Part shown: positions 43,921 through 52,528 of the stretch, one piece after another
Numbering within the stretch: position 1 is the stretch's first letter
How the letters are laid out: every line of letters starts with the position of its first letter
DNA from: an uncultured Sutterella sp.
Lineage (GTDB): Bacteria; Pseudomonadota; Gammaproteobacteria; Burkholderiales; Burkholderiaceae_F
Direction: 5' to 3'
Length of the DNA: 64,000 bases
Assembly: GCA_900545275.1 (NCBI GenBank)
Contig: UQYG01000004.1
Location: forward strand, 62,001 to 126,000
Position numbers and translations under genes: made by a program
Notes under the pieces: generated by a model
Told to the model about the DNA's origin: nothing
What the model saw: only the letters and a program-made list of their open reading frames with translations
Databases searched by the model: none

Positions 43921-46311
43921 ATGTCCGAGTCGACTCCGAAACGATCGTCGCCCGAGCTCCTCGCGCCCGTTCTGGTGCTTGCGGCAGCCCTCTGCGTGCT
44001 TCTCACGCACCCCGTCGGCCGATGGTTCGAGACGGACCTTTTGAGTCTCTTTGCGCCCGAGTCGACGGAGCTCTCCGCGGACGTCATGAAGACGCTTCGC
44101 AACACCGTGACGGATGAAAACCGCCGCACGACCGTATTCGTGGTTGGGACGAAAGATGCGAAGGCGGATCCGGCCCTCGTGCGCGACGCGGTGGCCGAGA
44201 CCACCGAGACGCTCGAAGAGAGCGGCCTTTTCACGAAGGCGCCCGCTCCGGTCGTGCGCGCCACCGATGCTCTGCGGGACAAAGCCTCGGCTCTCTTGAC
44301 GCGGGAGAGAAGCGAATGGATCGCGAAACTTTCCCTCGACGCCTCGGGGCATCTCACGCAGGAAGGGCGCGACGCGCTTCTCGCGCAACTCGAGTCGGGT
44401 CTTCTGAATCCGGTCGCGCCCCACTGGCTCGGACGCGACCGCGACCCCTACGGCTTTGCGGACGAAACTCTATTTTCGCTTTTTCAGACCCTCCCCGTGC
44501 GTGAAGAGGACGGACTTCTCCGACTAGAAGGCGACGCGCCCCTCTATCTCCTTCGCTACGACGCCGACGCCCTTTCCGCCGAATCGGGCGAAGGCCGCAT
44601 CACGGCGCTCCTTGAGGAAACGCGTGCGGCCTTCACGGAGAAACTCCGCGCCGCGGGCCTCACGCCCGTCTTTCACGCGACGGGCGTGCCGCTCTTTACC
44701 GACGCGATCGCACGGAACGCCCAGACCGAAATGAACCGCATCGCGGTTCTGTCGAGCGCGCTCGTCTTCGGGATGGCGTGGCTTCTCTTCGGGCGCCTGA
44801 GGACCGTCCTCGGAACGGTCCTCACCGTCTCGCTCGGTTTTGCCGTGGGCTTTGCCGCGGCGCTCGCTGTCTTCGGGACGTTGCACCTCCTTACCTTCGT
44901 CTTCGGGCTGACGCTCATCGGCGTGGCGGTCGACTATTCCCTTCACTGGTTCTGCGCCGGGCGCACCGCGCCGGTATCGGAACTCCTCGCGCGCCGCAAC
45001 CGACTCTTCCCGAGCCTCGTCATGGCGGCGCTCTCTTCGTCGGCGGGCTACGCCATTCTCGCCGCCACCCCGATGACGGGCCTCAAGGAAATCGCCGTGC
45101 TCGCGGGCGTGGGCCTTCCCGCGACGCTCATTTTCGTTCTTACGGCTCTGCCGCGCGCGCCTTTTCTTTTGCCGGAAAAGGACGGCTTCGCCATGACGGC
45201 GCTTCTCAAGGTTCTCGCACGCCTGCCTCGCCTCACGGACGCTCCGCGCCTTGTGACAATCCCGCTTCTCGCAGCGGTTCTCGTTTTCCTCGGAACGGGA
45301 CTCGCGAACGTCCGCACGGCGGGCGGCGTCGCCGACCTGCAAAACGCGCCGCAGGTTTTAATCGAAGATCAGCGCGTAGTGCAGGAGTACCTCGCTCTCC
45401 CCTCGCCCGCACAGTTCTACACCGTGACGGGAGAGACCCTCGACGAGGCGCTTCTTGCTGAAAAGACGCTCCTCTCGAAGCTTCGCGGCGTCTCCGGGAT
45501 CGAAGCGACGGCCCTTTCCGACGTCGTTCCCGACCGCGCGACGCAGGCGGAACGCGCCGCCTGCTTCTACGAGGCGCTCGACGCGGCGGCTCCCCTCCTC
45601 ACCGAACTCCTCGGCGCAGCCCCCGAGCCGCGGACGTTCTCGCCCGTAACCCCCGAAGACTGGATCGAAGCGGGGCTCGGCGCGCGCGTCACGCCCTTCC
45701 TTCTCACGTCCGAAACGGGGAAGGTCGTCACGGTCGTGCGGCTTTCGGGCGTTGCGCCCGAACATCTTCCGACGCTTCAATCCCTCTGCGGTCCAGGCGT
45801 GCACTTCGTGAATCTGACGGCCCTCATGACCGATGAGATGAACCGCTATCGCACGCTCATCTTCGAAGGACTCGCCGCGGGCCTGGCGATTCTCACTTTG
45901 GCGCTCTCGCTTCGCATGGGGCGGCACACCTGGCGCGCAATTCTGCCGCCCGTCCTCGGCATCGCCGCGGCCCTTGCGGTGCTCGGACACGCAGGACAAC
46001 CCGTTACGCTTTTTACCGCCCTGGCGCTCGTTTTGCTCCTCGGTCTCGGGGTTGACTACGGCATTTTCCTATATCATCAGCCCGATCAGCCGAGGGCGTT
46101 TGCGGCCGTGCTGCTTTCGGGCCTCACGTCGCTCGCCTCGTTCGGCCTTCTGGCCCTCTCGACGACACCCGCCCTATTTTCTTTCGGCGCCACGGTCGGA
46201 ACGGGCCTTTTCGTCATTCTCGCGACGGCGCCCCTCATTCGGCGCCGATCCGACACCGTACAACCGGGAACGCCCCGCACGTTGCCCGCTCAAGGAGGAA
46301 CTTCATGTTGA
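43921..46311 (+). CDS. MMPL/RND-type lipid exporter
   Basis: A 796-residue membrane protein with the two-fold RND plan: one helix, a large periplasmic loop, then five helices, repeated. LTFVFGLTLIGVAVDYSLHWF and LALVLLLGLGVDYGIFLYHQ are the paired helix-4-type segments with the conserved GxxxDY. It resembles the predicted exporters of aryl-polyene and related lipid loci. The ATG at 43921 (MSESTPKRSS) is used; ATG 43885 is possible. It overlaps the lipoprotein gene that follows. It would move a lipid-linked product from the inner membrane. Confidence 0.87.
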   Translation: MSESTPKRSSPELLAPVLVLAAALCVLLTHPVGRWFETDLLSLFAPESTELSADVMKTLRNTVTDENRRTTVFVVGTKDAKADPALVRDAVAETTETLEESGLFTKAPAPVVRATDALRDKASALLTRERSEWIAKLSLDASGHLTQEGRDALLAQLESGLLNPVAPHWLGRDRDPYGFADETLFSLFQTLPVREEDGLLRLEGDAPLYLLRYDADALSAESGEGRITALLEETRAAFTEKLRAAGLTPVFHATGVPLFTDAIARNAQTEMNRIAVLSSALVFGMAWLLFGRLRTVLGTVLTVSLGFAVGFAAALAVFGTLHLLTFVFGLTLIGVAVDYSLHWFCAGRTAPVSELLARRNRLFPSLVMAALSSSAGYAILAATPMTGLKEIAVLAGVGLPATLIFVLTALPRAPFLLPEKDGFAMTALLKVLARLPRLTDAPRLVTIPLLAAVLVFLGTGLANVRTAGGVADLQNAPQVLIEDQRVVQEYLALPSPAQFYTVTGETLDEALLAEKTLLSKLRGVSGIEATALSDVVPDRATQAERAACFYEALDAAAPLLTELLGAAPEPRTFSPVTPEDWIEAGLGARVTPFLLTSETGKVVTVVRLSGVAPEHLPTLQSLCGPGVHFVNLTALMTDEMNRYRTLIFEGLAAGLAILTLALSLRMGRHTWRAILPPVLGIAAALAVLGHAGQPVTLFTALALVLLLGLGVDYGIFLYHQPDQPRAFAAVLLSGLTSLASFGLLALSTTPALFSFGATVGTGLFVILATAPLIRRRSDTVQPGTPRTLPAQGGTSC

Positions 46312-47117
46312 CCGTTCGCACCGGCATCCGCATCTGGACGGCCCTTTCGCTCGTAACGCTCGCCACGGGCTGCACCACCATTTCGGACGCCTGGGAAGGG
46401 AGTCTCTTTTCGTCGGACGAACCGACGGAAAAGACCAAGCCCGCGGCCCTCTATGAAACGGAAAAACCTTTCGAGCGCGCAGCGCCCGTGAAGGAAGCGA
46501 AGCCCGCCCCGGTCGTGCGAAAGAAGACTCCGGGAAAGAAGGAAGTCCGCCTGCCCTCCTTCATGCCGCCCTGGGGCGCGCTTACGCCCGTCGGCACCTA
46601 CGCGGCCGAACTCACGGTCTCCTTCAGCGAGGAAGCCCGCCGCGCGGGCGCGCCCGAATCGATCCCGACGCTCCTTCTCTATTCGAACGTCTCGGACGGA
46701 TCCGTGCAGATGTCCGCCAATGCGCTCGGCATGAACGTCTGGAGCATGCGCGTCGACGGGAACATGATCTTTGAGGAGCGCGGCGAAAAATTGCCTGAAT
46801 TCGTTGACGGCACGCGCGTGCTTCGCGACTGGACGCTCGCCAGCTGGCCGGCCGCGTCCCTGCAGAGCCGCCTCACCTCGGGTTGGCGCATGAAGGAAAC
46901 GCACGGCGCCGAGGCCGTCGCGGCGCTCGACGCCGAAGTGGATTCGGGTCTTCAGACGCTTCGTTCCGCCAAGGACCTTCGCCACGTCGATCTCACGCAC
47001 GACGGAGAGTCTCTCTACCGTCTCTGGACGGGAAGCGTCGAAGCGGGCCACAGCATCACCTACATCGTGAACGACCGCGAGGCCTACCGCCTCACGATCG
47101 AAAGCAAGCGCCAGTAA
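46305..47117 (+). CDS. DUF3261-like outer-membrane lipoprotein
   Basis: A 270-residue precursor with a lipoprotein signal (ALSLVTLATGC, lipobox Cys near residue 23), then a charged linker of about 60 residues rich in Lys, Glu and Pro. The C-terminal domain has NALGMNVWSMRVDG, LRDWTLASWPAASLQSRL and the end block YIVNDREAYRLTIES, which fits my recollection of DUF3261 proteins that accompany MMPL exporters in aryl-polyene clusters. It overlaps the exporter gene by 7 bases. A LolA-like or outer-membrane carrier role is inference. Confidence 0.75.
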   Translation: MLTVRTGIRIWTALSLVTLATGCTTISDAWEGSLFSSDEPTEKTKPAALYETEKPFERAAPVKEAKPAPVVRKKTPGKKEVRLPSFMPPWGALTPVGTYAAELTVSFSEEARRAGAPESIPTLLLYSNVSDGSVQMSANALGMNVWSMRVDGNMIFEERGEKLPEFVDGTRVLRDWTLASWPAASLQSRLTSGWRMKETHGAEAVAALDAEVDSGLQTLRSAKDLRHVDLTHDGESLYRLWTGSVEAGHSITYIVNDREAYRLTIESKRQ

Positions 47118-47156
47118 GCGCATTGCAGCGATTCGCGGAAACGTAAGAAACACGAG

Positions 47157-47187
47157 GGCCGTTCGGACGACACCGAGCGGCCTTTTC
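47157..47187 (+). terminator. Terminator after the exporter-lipoprotein pair
   Basis: GGGCCGTTCG (47157-47165 region) pairs with CGAGCGGCC (47174-47182) with one mismatch, followed by TTTTCTCGTC. It lies about 40 bases past the lipoprotein stop. Confidence 0.7.
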
Positions 47188-47307
47188 TCGTCTTCCGGTG
47201 TTTATCCGACCCGCCAGCAGCGGGCCGGGCCCGCGGTTTTGTCCGAGCCCAGCGAGAAACTTCTTCGCAAACGGCCGCAATATGTACGGCGACGCAAGGG
47301 CCCGGCG

Positions 47308-48813
47308 TCACTCGTCAAGCGAAAAGAGCACGCCCTGCAGCGACGAATTCTTGGGCCGGCTCCTGCGGCGCCATTCGCGGGTCGTGGGATGCGCTTCGGG
47401 GGGCTCGGGAAAGAGAAGGAGTTCGTCTCCGAAGAGATCGGGCGTTTTCGCGGCGGGAGTCTGGGAATCTACGGTTTCGGCCGCGGACTTTTCGGCGGGA
47501 GCCGCCGGCTCTTCCTTCGATGCGTTCGCAACGGCTCGCGGTTCCTCCTTTTCCTTGGGAGCGAGCACCTCAAAGACCGAGGCTAGAGCCGAGAGGGCGA
47601 GTGCCGAGGTTTCCTCGTCGAGTTCGGGCTGCGCGGCGAGTCGAATGGCATCCAAAAGAGAAGAAGCTTCGGCGGATCCTTCGCGCTCGATGCGGCGAAG
47701 GATGTCAAAAAGCGATTCGCTCAGGAGGAGCGTAAGGAAGCCCAGGAAGAGGCGTCCGCGCAACATCGCGTCCGTCTGCGTGCCGATCCAAGGACGGGAG
47801 GGATCTTCAGGCTCGCCCGAGCGCGCAAAAGCGGCGTTCCAGAAGGCTTCGGTCTTGCGGCGCATTTTGTCGAGCGCCAACGCGTCGCCCGTGCTTCGCA
47901 CGCAGTTCGTCACGACGCGTCCTTCGGGGACGCGGTGCGAGAGGAACTTTCGCTCTCTTCCGCCTGAGCGGACCGTCACTTCGCGTACGGCGCGCTCCTC
48001 GGGGTCCGGACTCGGGAAGTTTGCGACGAATTCGTTCGGGAGCGTGAAGCTGAAGCGAAAGCGCGCACAGGGTTCGAGCGTCGAAGGCGCAAGCCCCGCG
48101 GGCGGCGTGATCCAGATCATCGGTGCGCTGCGGGGGAGACCGAGTTCGCGCCAACGGTGATCCCAATAGAAAAACTGATCGAGCGGATGGGTCTGAGGCG
48201 TCGTCGGACGATCGGGAGCGTCGCCCTCGTTTTCAATGACGAAAAGTCCGACGGGAATGCGCCGCCCCGTCTGCCAGAGAACGCTCGTCTCCCAGTTGTC
48301 CTTCGTGACGCGCACGCTTCCGTTTCCTGTGTCCCGCGTCACACGGGCGTCCGAGGCACGATGCGTCATCACCATCGGAATCACGCCGCGGGTTTCGAGC
48401 CGCGCAAGCCGACGCAACGTGAGCGCCACGGGGAGTTCGTCGTAGAGCCCCAAGGCGTGCAAAAAGGCGGATTCCGAAGCCGCTCCGTTCTCTTCGGGCT
48501 TCATCGCGCGGCGCCAGGCTTCGGCGAGCACCGCATCGGAGCGATCGTTTCCGAAAAGCGCCGTCAGATCCTGCGAGAGATTCTCTCTTTGCGACAGAAC
48601 GACGCCAAGGCGCAGGAGTTCCCGCTGCCAGGGTTTGGGCGCGGGACGGACCCTGGCGAGGCCGGAAACGGCGCCCGCAAGAGTAGCGTCGCGGGCGGAG
48701 TCGGGGCGCAGCGCGAGGCTTCGCGCCTCGCGGCCGCCCGGGAGAAGCGCGGTGGTCAAACGGTAAGCATGACGTCCGTGAACGATTTCCGCTTCATTGA
48801 CCTTCTTTTCCAC
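47308..48813 (-). CDS. Unrecognised protein of 501 residues
   Basis: I do not recognise this family. The GTG at 48813 is chosen because AAAGGAG lies 6 bases upstream. No signal peptide is present. One hydrophobic stretch (RGRLFLGFLTLLLSESLFDIL, about residues 360-380) may be buried or membrane-associated. The N-terminal 60% looks globular with a Trp-rich region (FFYWDHRWRELG). Residues about 405-470 are an Ala/Pro/Glu/Lys-rich linker, and the protein ends GVLFSLDE. Codon use and GC match the neighbours, so recent transfer is not indicated. It lies between the DUF3261-like gene and serB. Confidence 0.75.
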   Translation of the reverse strand: MEKKVNEAEIVHGRHAYRLTTALLPGGREARSLALRPDSARDATLAGAVSGLARVRPAPKPWQRELLRLGVVLSQRENLSQDLTALFGNDRSDAVLAEAWRRAMKPEENGAASESAFLHALGLYDELPVALTLRRLARLETRGVIPMVMTHRASDARVTRDTGNGSVRVTKDNWETSVLWQTGRRIPVGLFVIENEGDAPDRPTTPQTHPLDQFFYWDHRWRELGLPRSAPMIWITPPAGLAPSTLEPCARFRFSFTLPNEFVANFPSPDPEERAVREVTVRSGGRERKFLSHRVPEGRVVTNCVRSTGDALALDKMRRKTEAFWNAAFARSGEPEDPSRPWIGTQTDAMLRGRLFLGFLTLLLSESLFDILRRIEREGSAEASSLLDAIRLAAQPELDEETSALALSALASVFEVLAPKEKEEPRAVANASKEEPAAPAEKSAAETVDSQTPAAKTPDLFGDELLLFPEPPEAHPTTREWRRRSRPKNSSLQGVLFSLDE

Positions 48814-48853
48814 GCTCTTCTCCTTTCTCCGGCGAACGACGTTTTCGAGACGT

Positions 48854-49780
48854 TCAGCTTCGCAGTGTGATGTCCACGAGATCGTCGCGGTTCTGCCAGT
48901 CTTCCGCAAAGAAGGCGGGCACGGCGTCAAGCCCCGCAAAAGAGACGAGGAAGGTGGTCGAGCCGCGCAGCAGGGGCTTCGCATGGTAGCCCACGCCGAG
49001 ACCGGCGAGCTTCGTCATGTCGAGGTCGTTGGCGCCGTCGCCGATACTGATCGCCTTGCGGGGCGCCACGTCGAGGCGCGAGCAACATTCGAGAAGAGCG
49101 CGGCCCTTCCCTTCGCCGTTGAAGACGGGCTGTTCGTTCACGTTCGAAATCTTCCCGGAGAAGAAGCCTTCGGGCGTGATTTCGACGGAATTGGCGCGCG
49201 CCCCCGCAAAGCCGAGGCGTTCGGCGATCGGAGCGGCGAGTTCGATGAGACCGCCCGAGAAGAGCCAGACGTCAAGGCCGTAGGACTTCACGAAGTCGAT
49301 CAAATATTCGGCGCCCGGCGAAAGCTTCACGGCGGCGAGCGCCTCTTCGAGAATTGATGCGGGCGAATCTTTGAGGAGTTCCACGCGCTGGCGCAGGCTG
49401 TCCTCAAAGCGCAGCTTCCCGGTCATCGCCTTCTGCGTGATCGTGCGCATCTGATCGCCGCGGCCCACGAGGTCGCCGAGGATGTCGAGACATTCGGTTT
49501 CGATGAGCGTGCTGTCGAGGTCGATGCAGAGGAGTCGGTATTCGTTGATCGAGAGACCGTCGGGAACGACGTTGATGTCCCATTCCTTTTCTTCATAGGC
49601 GACGCGAAGGGACGGCATGACGGTCGCCACCCAGATCGGGTCGACGCCTTCGAAGCGGGCCATCGGCGTGGAGCCGCGGCCCTGAGGACGCCACAGAGCC
49701 TTGACGGGGGAAATCAGTTCGACGAGTTTTTGTGCTTCTTCTTGCGTGAAAGTCGCACCGGCAACGATGACGGTAGGCAT
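48854..49780 (-). CDS. serB: Phosphoserine phosphatase
   Basis: SerB performs the last step of serine synthesis. The 308-residue protein has an N-terminal ACT-like region of about 85 residues and a HAD phosphatase core. The core has the DxDST nucleophile motif in CIDLDSTLIETE, motif II in WLFSGGLIEL and the metal motif ISIGDGANDLDM. The start MPTVIVAGATF at 49780 is chosen because it opens the ACT fold; it lacks a clear ribosome site. Length is typical of proteobacterial SerB (322 in E. coli). Confidence 0.93.
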   Translation of the reverse strand: MPTVIVAGATFTQEEAQKLVELISPVKALWRPQGRGSTPMARFEGVDPIWVATVMPSLRVAYEEKEWDINVVPDGLSINEYRLLCIDLDSTLIETECLDILGDLVGRGDQMRTITQKAMTGKLRFEDSLRQRVELLKDSPASILEEALAAVKLSPGAEYLIDFVKSYGLDVWLFSGGLIELAAPIAERLGFAGARANSVEITPEGFFSGKISNVNEQPVFNGEGKGRALLECCSRLDVAPRKAISIGDGANDLDMTKLAGLGVGYHAKPLLRGSTTFLVSFAGLDAVPAFFAEDWQNRDDLVDITLRS

Positions 49781-50102
49781 TAAAGGGGATTCCCAACGGT
49801 TGGATGGATGAACGGGCGCAAGGCGCCTCACTTGTGAGGAGACATTGTAGGAGGGGGCCGCGGGATTGCGCAAACCGTACCTGATAATACCGTTTTACGG
49901 AAAATTAAGTTATTCCCTGCGGCAGAATAAAATTCAAAGAATTATCCAAAAACGGAAAGTTTCTGTTCGTCGAAAATCTTGACAAATCCGGCGTTTTCGT
50001 GTAGTGCCGACAAACAACTTGCCCTGACGACGGCGAGCAACGCAAAAGAGAGGGATTTCCCTTGCGGGAAAACGGGAAGCATCGATCGCCTTCGTCCTTC
50101 TG

Positions 50103-50108
50103 TATAAT
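50103..50108 (+). promoter_or_regulatory. Consensus -10 element of the candidate small RNA
   Basis: Perfect TATAAT at 50103-50108, preceded directly by TG. No good -35 is found at 16-18 bases, so it may work as an extended -10 type promoter. A separate perfect TTGACA lies further upstream at 49979-49984, without a good -10. Confidence 0.5.
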
Positions 50109-50114
50109 TCGACC

Positions 50115-50278
50115 CGCACAAGCCTCGGCACTAGGCGGTGCTTGTCAACATAAGGCGCAAAGGACCGCCGTAGCGGTACCTGCACCCACGCGGTGTTGGC
50201 GCCCTTGAGCGGCATCGACTGCCGTTCTCTCCTATAAAGGAACCCCACGGTCTTCGCAACCGTGGGGTTCTGTCTTTT
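50115..50278 (+). ncRNA. Candidate structured small RNA (about 165 nt), unassigned
   Basis: The stretch lies between a consensus TATAAT and a strong terminator and has no ORF. It can fold into nested hairpins: CAAGC/GCTTG near the 5' end, an outer GGCGC/GCGCC enclosing ACCGC-CGTA-GCGGT and CACC/GGTG, then CGGC/GCCG. GGCGGTGC can also pair with GCATCGACTGCC across the molecule, giving a long imperfect hairpin. Size and a long bulged fold would fit 6S RNA, but I cannot match the 6S, SRP or tmRNA conserved sequences, so the class stays open. Confidence 0.45.
50241..50278 (+). terminator. Strong rho-independent terminator
   Basis: AACCCCACGG (50241-50250) pairs perfectly with CCGTGGGGTT (50260-50269), followed by CTGTCTTTT. 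It ends the candidate small RNA. Confidence 0.9.
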
Positions 50279-50331
50279 ACGGGACGTGCGCGCAAGGAAG
50301 CGACTCTACCTCCCGGCCGCAGGAAAAACGA

Positions 50332-50697
50332 TCAATCATCGTCATCGTCGTCATCCCGGTACCGACGCGGACGGCGGCGGCGCCGACGGTCGTCGTCATC
50401 GTCGTCATCATCGTCGTCCCAGCCATCGTCGTCACGAACACGGCGAAAACCGCCGCCGCGCTCCCCGCGGTAGCGCTCTTCGAGATAGCGGCGCCATTCG
50501 TCGCGGGTGTAGCGGTGGTCGTCGTAGTTGTAGTACCGTCCGTCCCAGCGGGCGTCTCCGAAGTGTTGGCCAACGTAATCGCGCAGCGCGCGGTCGGCGA
50601 TGCCGCCCAAAATGTCGCCGAGGAAGCCGCCTTCCGCGGCGAAAACGGTTGCGGGTGCACAGAGCAAGGCGGAAAGGAAGAGTCGTCGGTTCAACAT
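50332..50697 (-). CDS. Small secreted Asp/Arg-rich protein
   Basis: A 121-residue precursor with a signal peptide of about 20 residues (LNRRLFLSALLCAPATVFA). A short region rich in Tyr, Arg and Asp follows (DGRYYNYDDHRYTRDEWRRY). The last 35 residues are almost only Asp and Arg: ten Asp in a row, a run of Arg, then seven Asp at the end. AAGGAG lies 8 bases before the ATG. GAC and GAT codons are mixed. The tail could bind divalent metal; I know no family for it. The IS element sits about 50 bases upstream of its start and may have altered its promoter. Confidence 0.75.
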   Translation of the reverse strand: MLNRRLFLSALLCAPATVFAAEGGFLGDILGGIADRALRDYVGQHFGDARWDGRYYNYDDHRYTRDEWRRYLEERYRGERGGGFRRVRDDDGWDDDDDDDDDDRRRRRRPRRYRDDDDDDD

Positions 50698-50753
50698 AAA
50701 GCGTTCTCCTTGTCGTCCGGGGTGCACGGGCTAGCCGTACTTTCTTGACATCC

Positions 50754-50775
50754 TCACCGCCCTGAAGGACGGTGA
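50754..50775 (-). repeat. Right-end subterminal hairpin overlapping the tnpB stop
   Basis: TCACCG and CGGTGA arms enclose CCCTGAAGGA, with inner pairing. The tnpB stop codon is part of the stem. In this family the same region forms the 3' part of the guide RNA used by TnpB. Confidence 0.75.
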
Positions 50776-52049
50776 TTCCCTACTGTGCCGTTGGCGGCTG
50801 AGCCGCCAACGGTCGCTTCGACGGGTTCCTGCTGCTGGACGACTCTCCCCTTGCGGGAAGGTCGACTCACTTGAGCTGCGTTCACAGGAACGAGCTCCCC
50901 ACAGGCTCTGAGGCGCTGCCCGCGCCCGAGAATGTTGATCGCAGCAACGGCGTCGGCATTGTCCTCGTACCCGCAGGACGTGCATCGGAACTTCGCCTGC
51001 GTCCTGCGGTTTTCCTTCGATACGCACCCGCAGACGGGACACGTCCGACTGGTGTTCTGCGGAGGTACCGCAAATACCAGCCCGCCGAGTTCGGTCATCT
51101 TGGCGTTGAGGAGGGAAAAGAACATTCCCCATCCCTGATCCAAAATCGCACGATTCAGACCGCTCTTCTGCTTCACGTTCCTGCCCGGTTCCTCCACGGT
51201 CCCGCTTGACGACGCCGTCATGTTTTTGATCTTCAGATCTTCGCGATAGAGCACTGCGTGGTTTTGGCAGAGTCTGTTCGAGGCTTTCTGAAGCAGATCG
51301 CGACGGCTGTCGGCCACGGTCTTGTGGAGACGGGCAATCCGCTGTTGCTGCTTGATCCAATTCTTGGAAAACTTGACCATCCGCTTGAGGCGCCGCTGCT
51401 CCTTCGCGAGCTTGTCCAACTTGTCCCGCAGACAACGGACACCCTTCTCATAGGTGCCGTCGGAGCAGGTGTACAGACGCACAACGCCCATGTCGATGCC
51501 TGCCTCGTCTCCCTGCACGGGATGAACCGGGTCGGACACTTCCCGCTCCGTCTGCACGGAGACGTACCACCCGTCGACCTTGCGGCTGACGGTGACGTTC
51601 TTGGGCTTTCCTTCGATGAAGCGGCTACGGCGATACTTCACCCAGCCGATGCTCGGCAGGAAGATCTGTCTACGGGCTTCGTCCACTTTGAAACCCTGCG
51701 GATAGCGGATGGAATCTTCGTTGCGAAACTTTTTGTGAAACTTCGGAAAGTCCGCGCGTCCTTCGAAGAAGTTCGTGAAAGCACGCATCAGATCCTTGAG
51801 ACTTTGCTGCAGGACCTGACTGTGGCACTCGGACAGCCACTTCGTTTCCTCTGCGGTCTTCCATTCCGGGAGCTGTTCGCAAAGCTTCGCATACGAGATC
51901 TTGAAGTCCGGATCCGACGAACGCTGATCGCGGTTCCAAGCCAAAGCCTTGTTGTAGACGAAACGAGCACAGCCGCAGAACCGGGAGAGTTTGCGGCACG
52001 TCGCCCCGTCGGGCTTGAGCTTGAATTGAAAGGCTTTTCGTAGGATCAT
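50754..52049 (-). CDS. tnpB: TnpB RNA-guided nuclease of IS605 type
   Basis: TnpB proteins are compact RNA-guided DNA nucleases that cut the empty donor site and help keep the element. The 431-residue protein has an N-terminal MILRKAFQFKLKPDG opening, the RuvC Asp in GIDMGVVRLY, the Glu in LYREDLKIKNM, the zinc finger CPVCG / CTSCG, and the final Asp in NADAVAAINIL. All three acidic residues are present, so it is probably active. It is divergent from tnpA, with 32 bases between the starts. Its transcript end should supply the guide RNA. Confidence 0.93.
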   Translation of the reverse strand: MILRKAFQFKLKPDGATCRKLSRFCGCARFVYNKALAWNRDQRSSDPDFKISYAKLCEQLPEWKTAEETKWLSECHSQVLQQSLKDLMRAFTNFFEGRADFPKFHKKFRNEDSIRYPQGFKVDEARRQIFLPSIGWVKYRRSRFIEGKPKNVTVSRKVDGWYVSVQTEREVSDPVHPVQGDEAGIDMGVVRLYTCSDGTYEKGVRCLRDKLDKLAKEQRRLKRMVKFSKNWIKQQQRIARLHKTVADSRRDLLQKASNRLCQNHAVLYREDLKIKNMTASSSGTVEEPGRNVKQKSGLNRAILDQGWGMFFSLLNAKMTELGGLVFAVPPQNTSRTCPVCGCVSKENRRTQAKFRCTSCGYEDNADAVAAINILGRGQRLRACGELVPVNAAQVSRPSRKGRVVQQQEPVEATVGGSAANGTVGNHRPSGR

Positions 52050-52081
52050 AAGAGCATTATAGCACTTGGTCTTACGAAGTT

Positions 52082-52489
52082 ATGGAAAGCATTCGAACTG
52101 GAAGACACTGCGTATTCGAAATTAATGTGCATTTGGTCTTCGTTACAAAATACCGAAAATCAGTCTTCACGGCGCAACACCTGGATGCGATGCGGGAGGT
52201 GGCGGGAAAGGTTTGCCGGGACTTCGGCGCCGAACTGCGGGAATTGGACGGAGAAAAGGATCACGTTCACCTTTTGGTGAGCTATCCGCCGAAGGTTGCG
52301 GTCTCGTCGCTCGTGAACAGCCTCAAGGGCGTGACGAGCCGTATGCTTAGAAAGCGGTTCCCCGAGTTGGAGAAAGCTTACTACAAGGGACAGCTCTGGT
52401 CACCCTCCTATTTCGCCGCCAGTTGCGGCGGGGCGCCTTTGGAGAAGATCAAGGAATACATTCGACAGCAGGAAACGCCGTCGAAGTGA
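52082..52489 (+). CDS. tnpA: IS200-type Y1 transposase
   Basis: A 135-residue HUH transposase that moves single-stranded DNA. The metal-binding His pair is in KDHVHLLVSYPP and the nucleophilic Tyr in KIKEYIRQQ near the C terminus. The opening HCVFEINVHLVFVTKYRK is typical. Length is slightly below the usual 140-155 residues, but every key motif is present. It is in the usual divergent layout with tnpB. Confidence 0.94.
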   Translation: MESIRTGRHCVFEINVHLVFVTKYRKSVFTAQHLDAMREVAGKVCRDFGAELRELDGEKDHVHLLVSYPPKVAVSSLVNSLKGVTSRMLRKRFPELEKAYYKGQLWSPSYFAASCGGAPLEKIKEYIRQQETPSK

Positions 52490-52507
52490 AGAAATGGCGC
52501 CTTATAT

Positions 52508-52528
52508 CCCCGCCCTGAAGAGACGGGG
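52508..52528 (+). repeat. Left-end subterminal hairpin of the IS element
   Basis: CCCCG (52508-52512) pairs with CGGGG (52524-52528). The loop shares the CCTGAAG sequence with the other end. It lies about 20 bases past the tnpA stop. Confidence 0.7.

Noticed and set aside
50341..50440. Short repeated triplets as a CRISPR array
   Set aside because: There are no regularly spaced repeats with spacers; the pattern is explained by Asp and Arg codons.
50332..50450. Asp/Arg codon runs as a slippage-prone phase-variation repeat
   Set aside because: GAC and GAT are mixed irregularly, so no long pure trinucleotide tract exists to slip.
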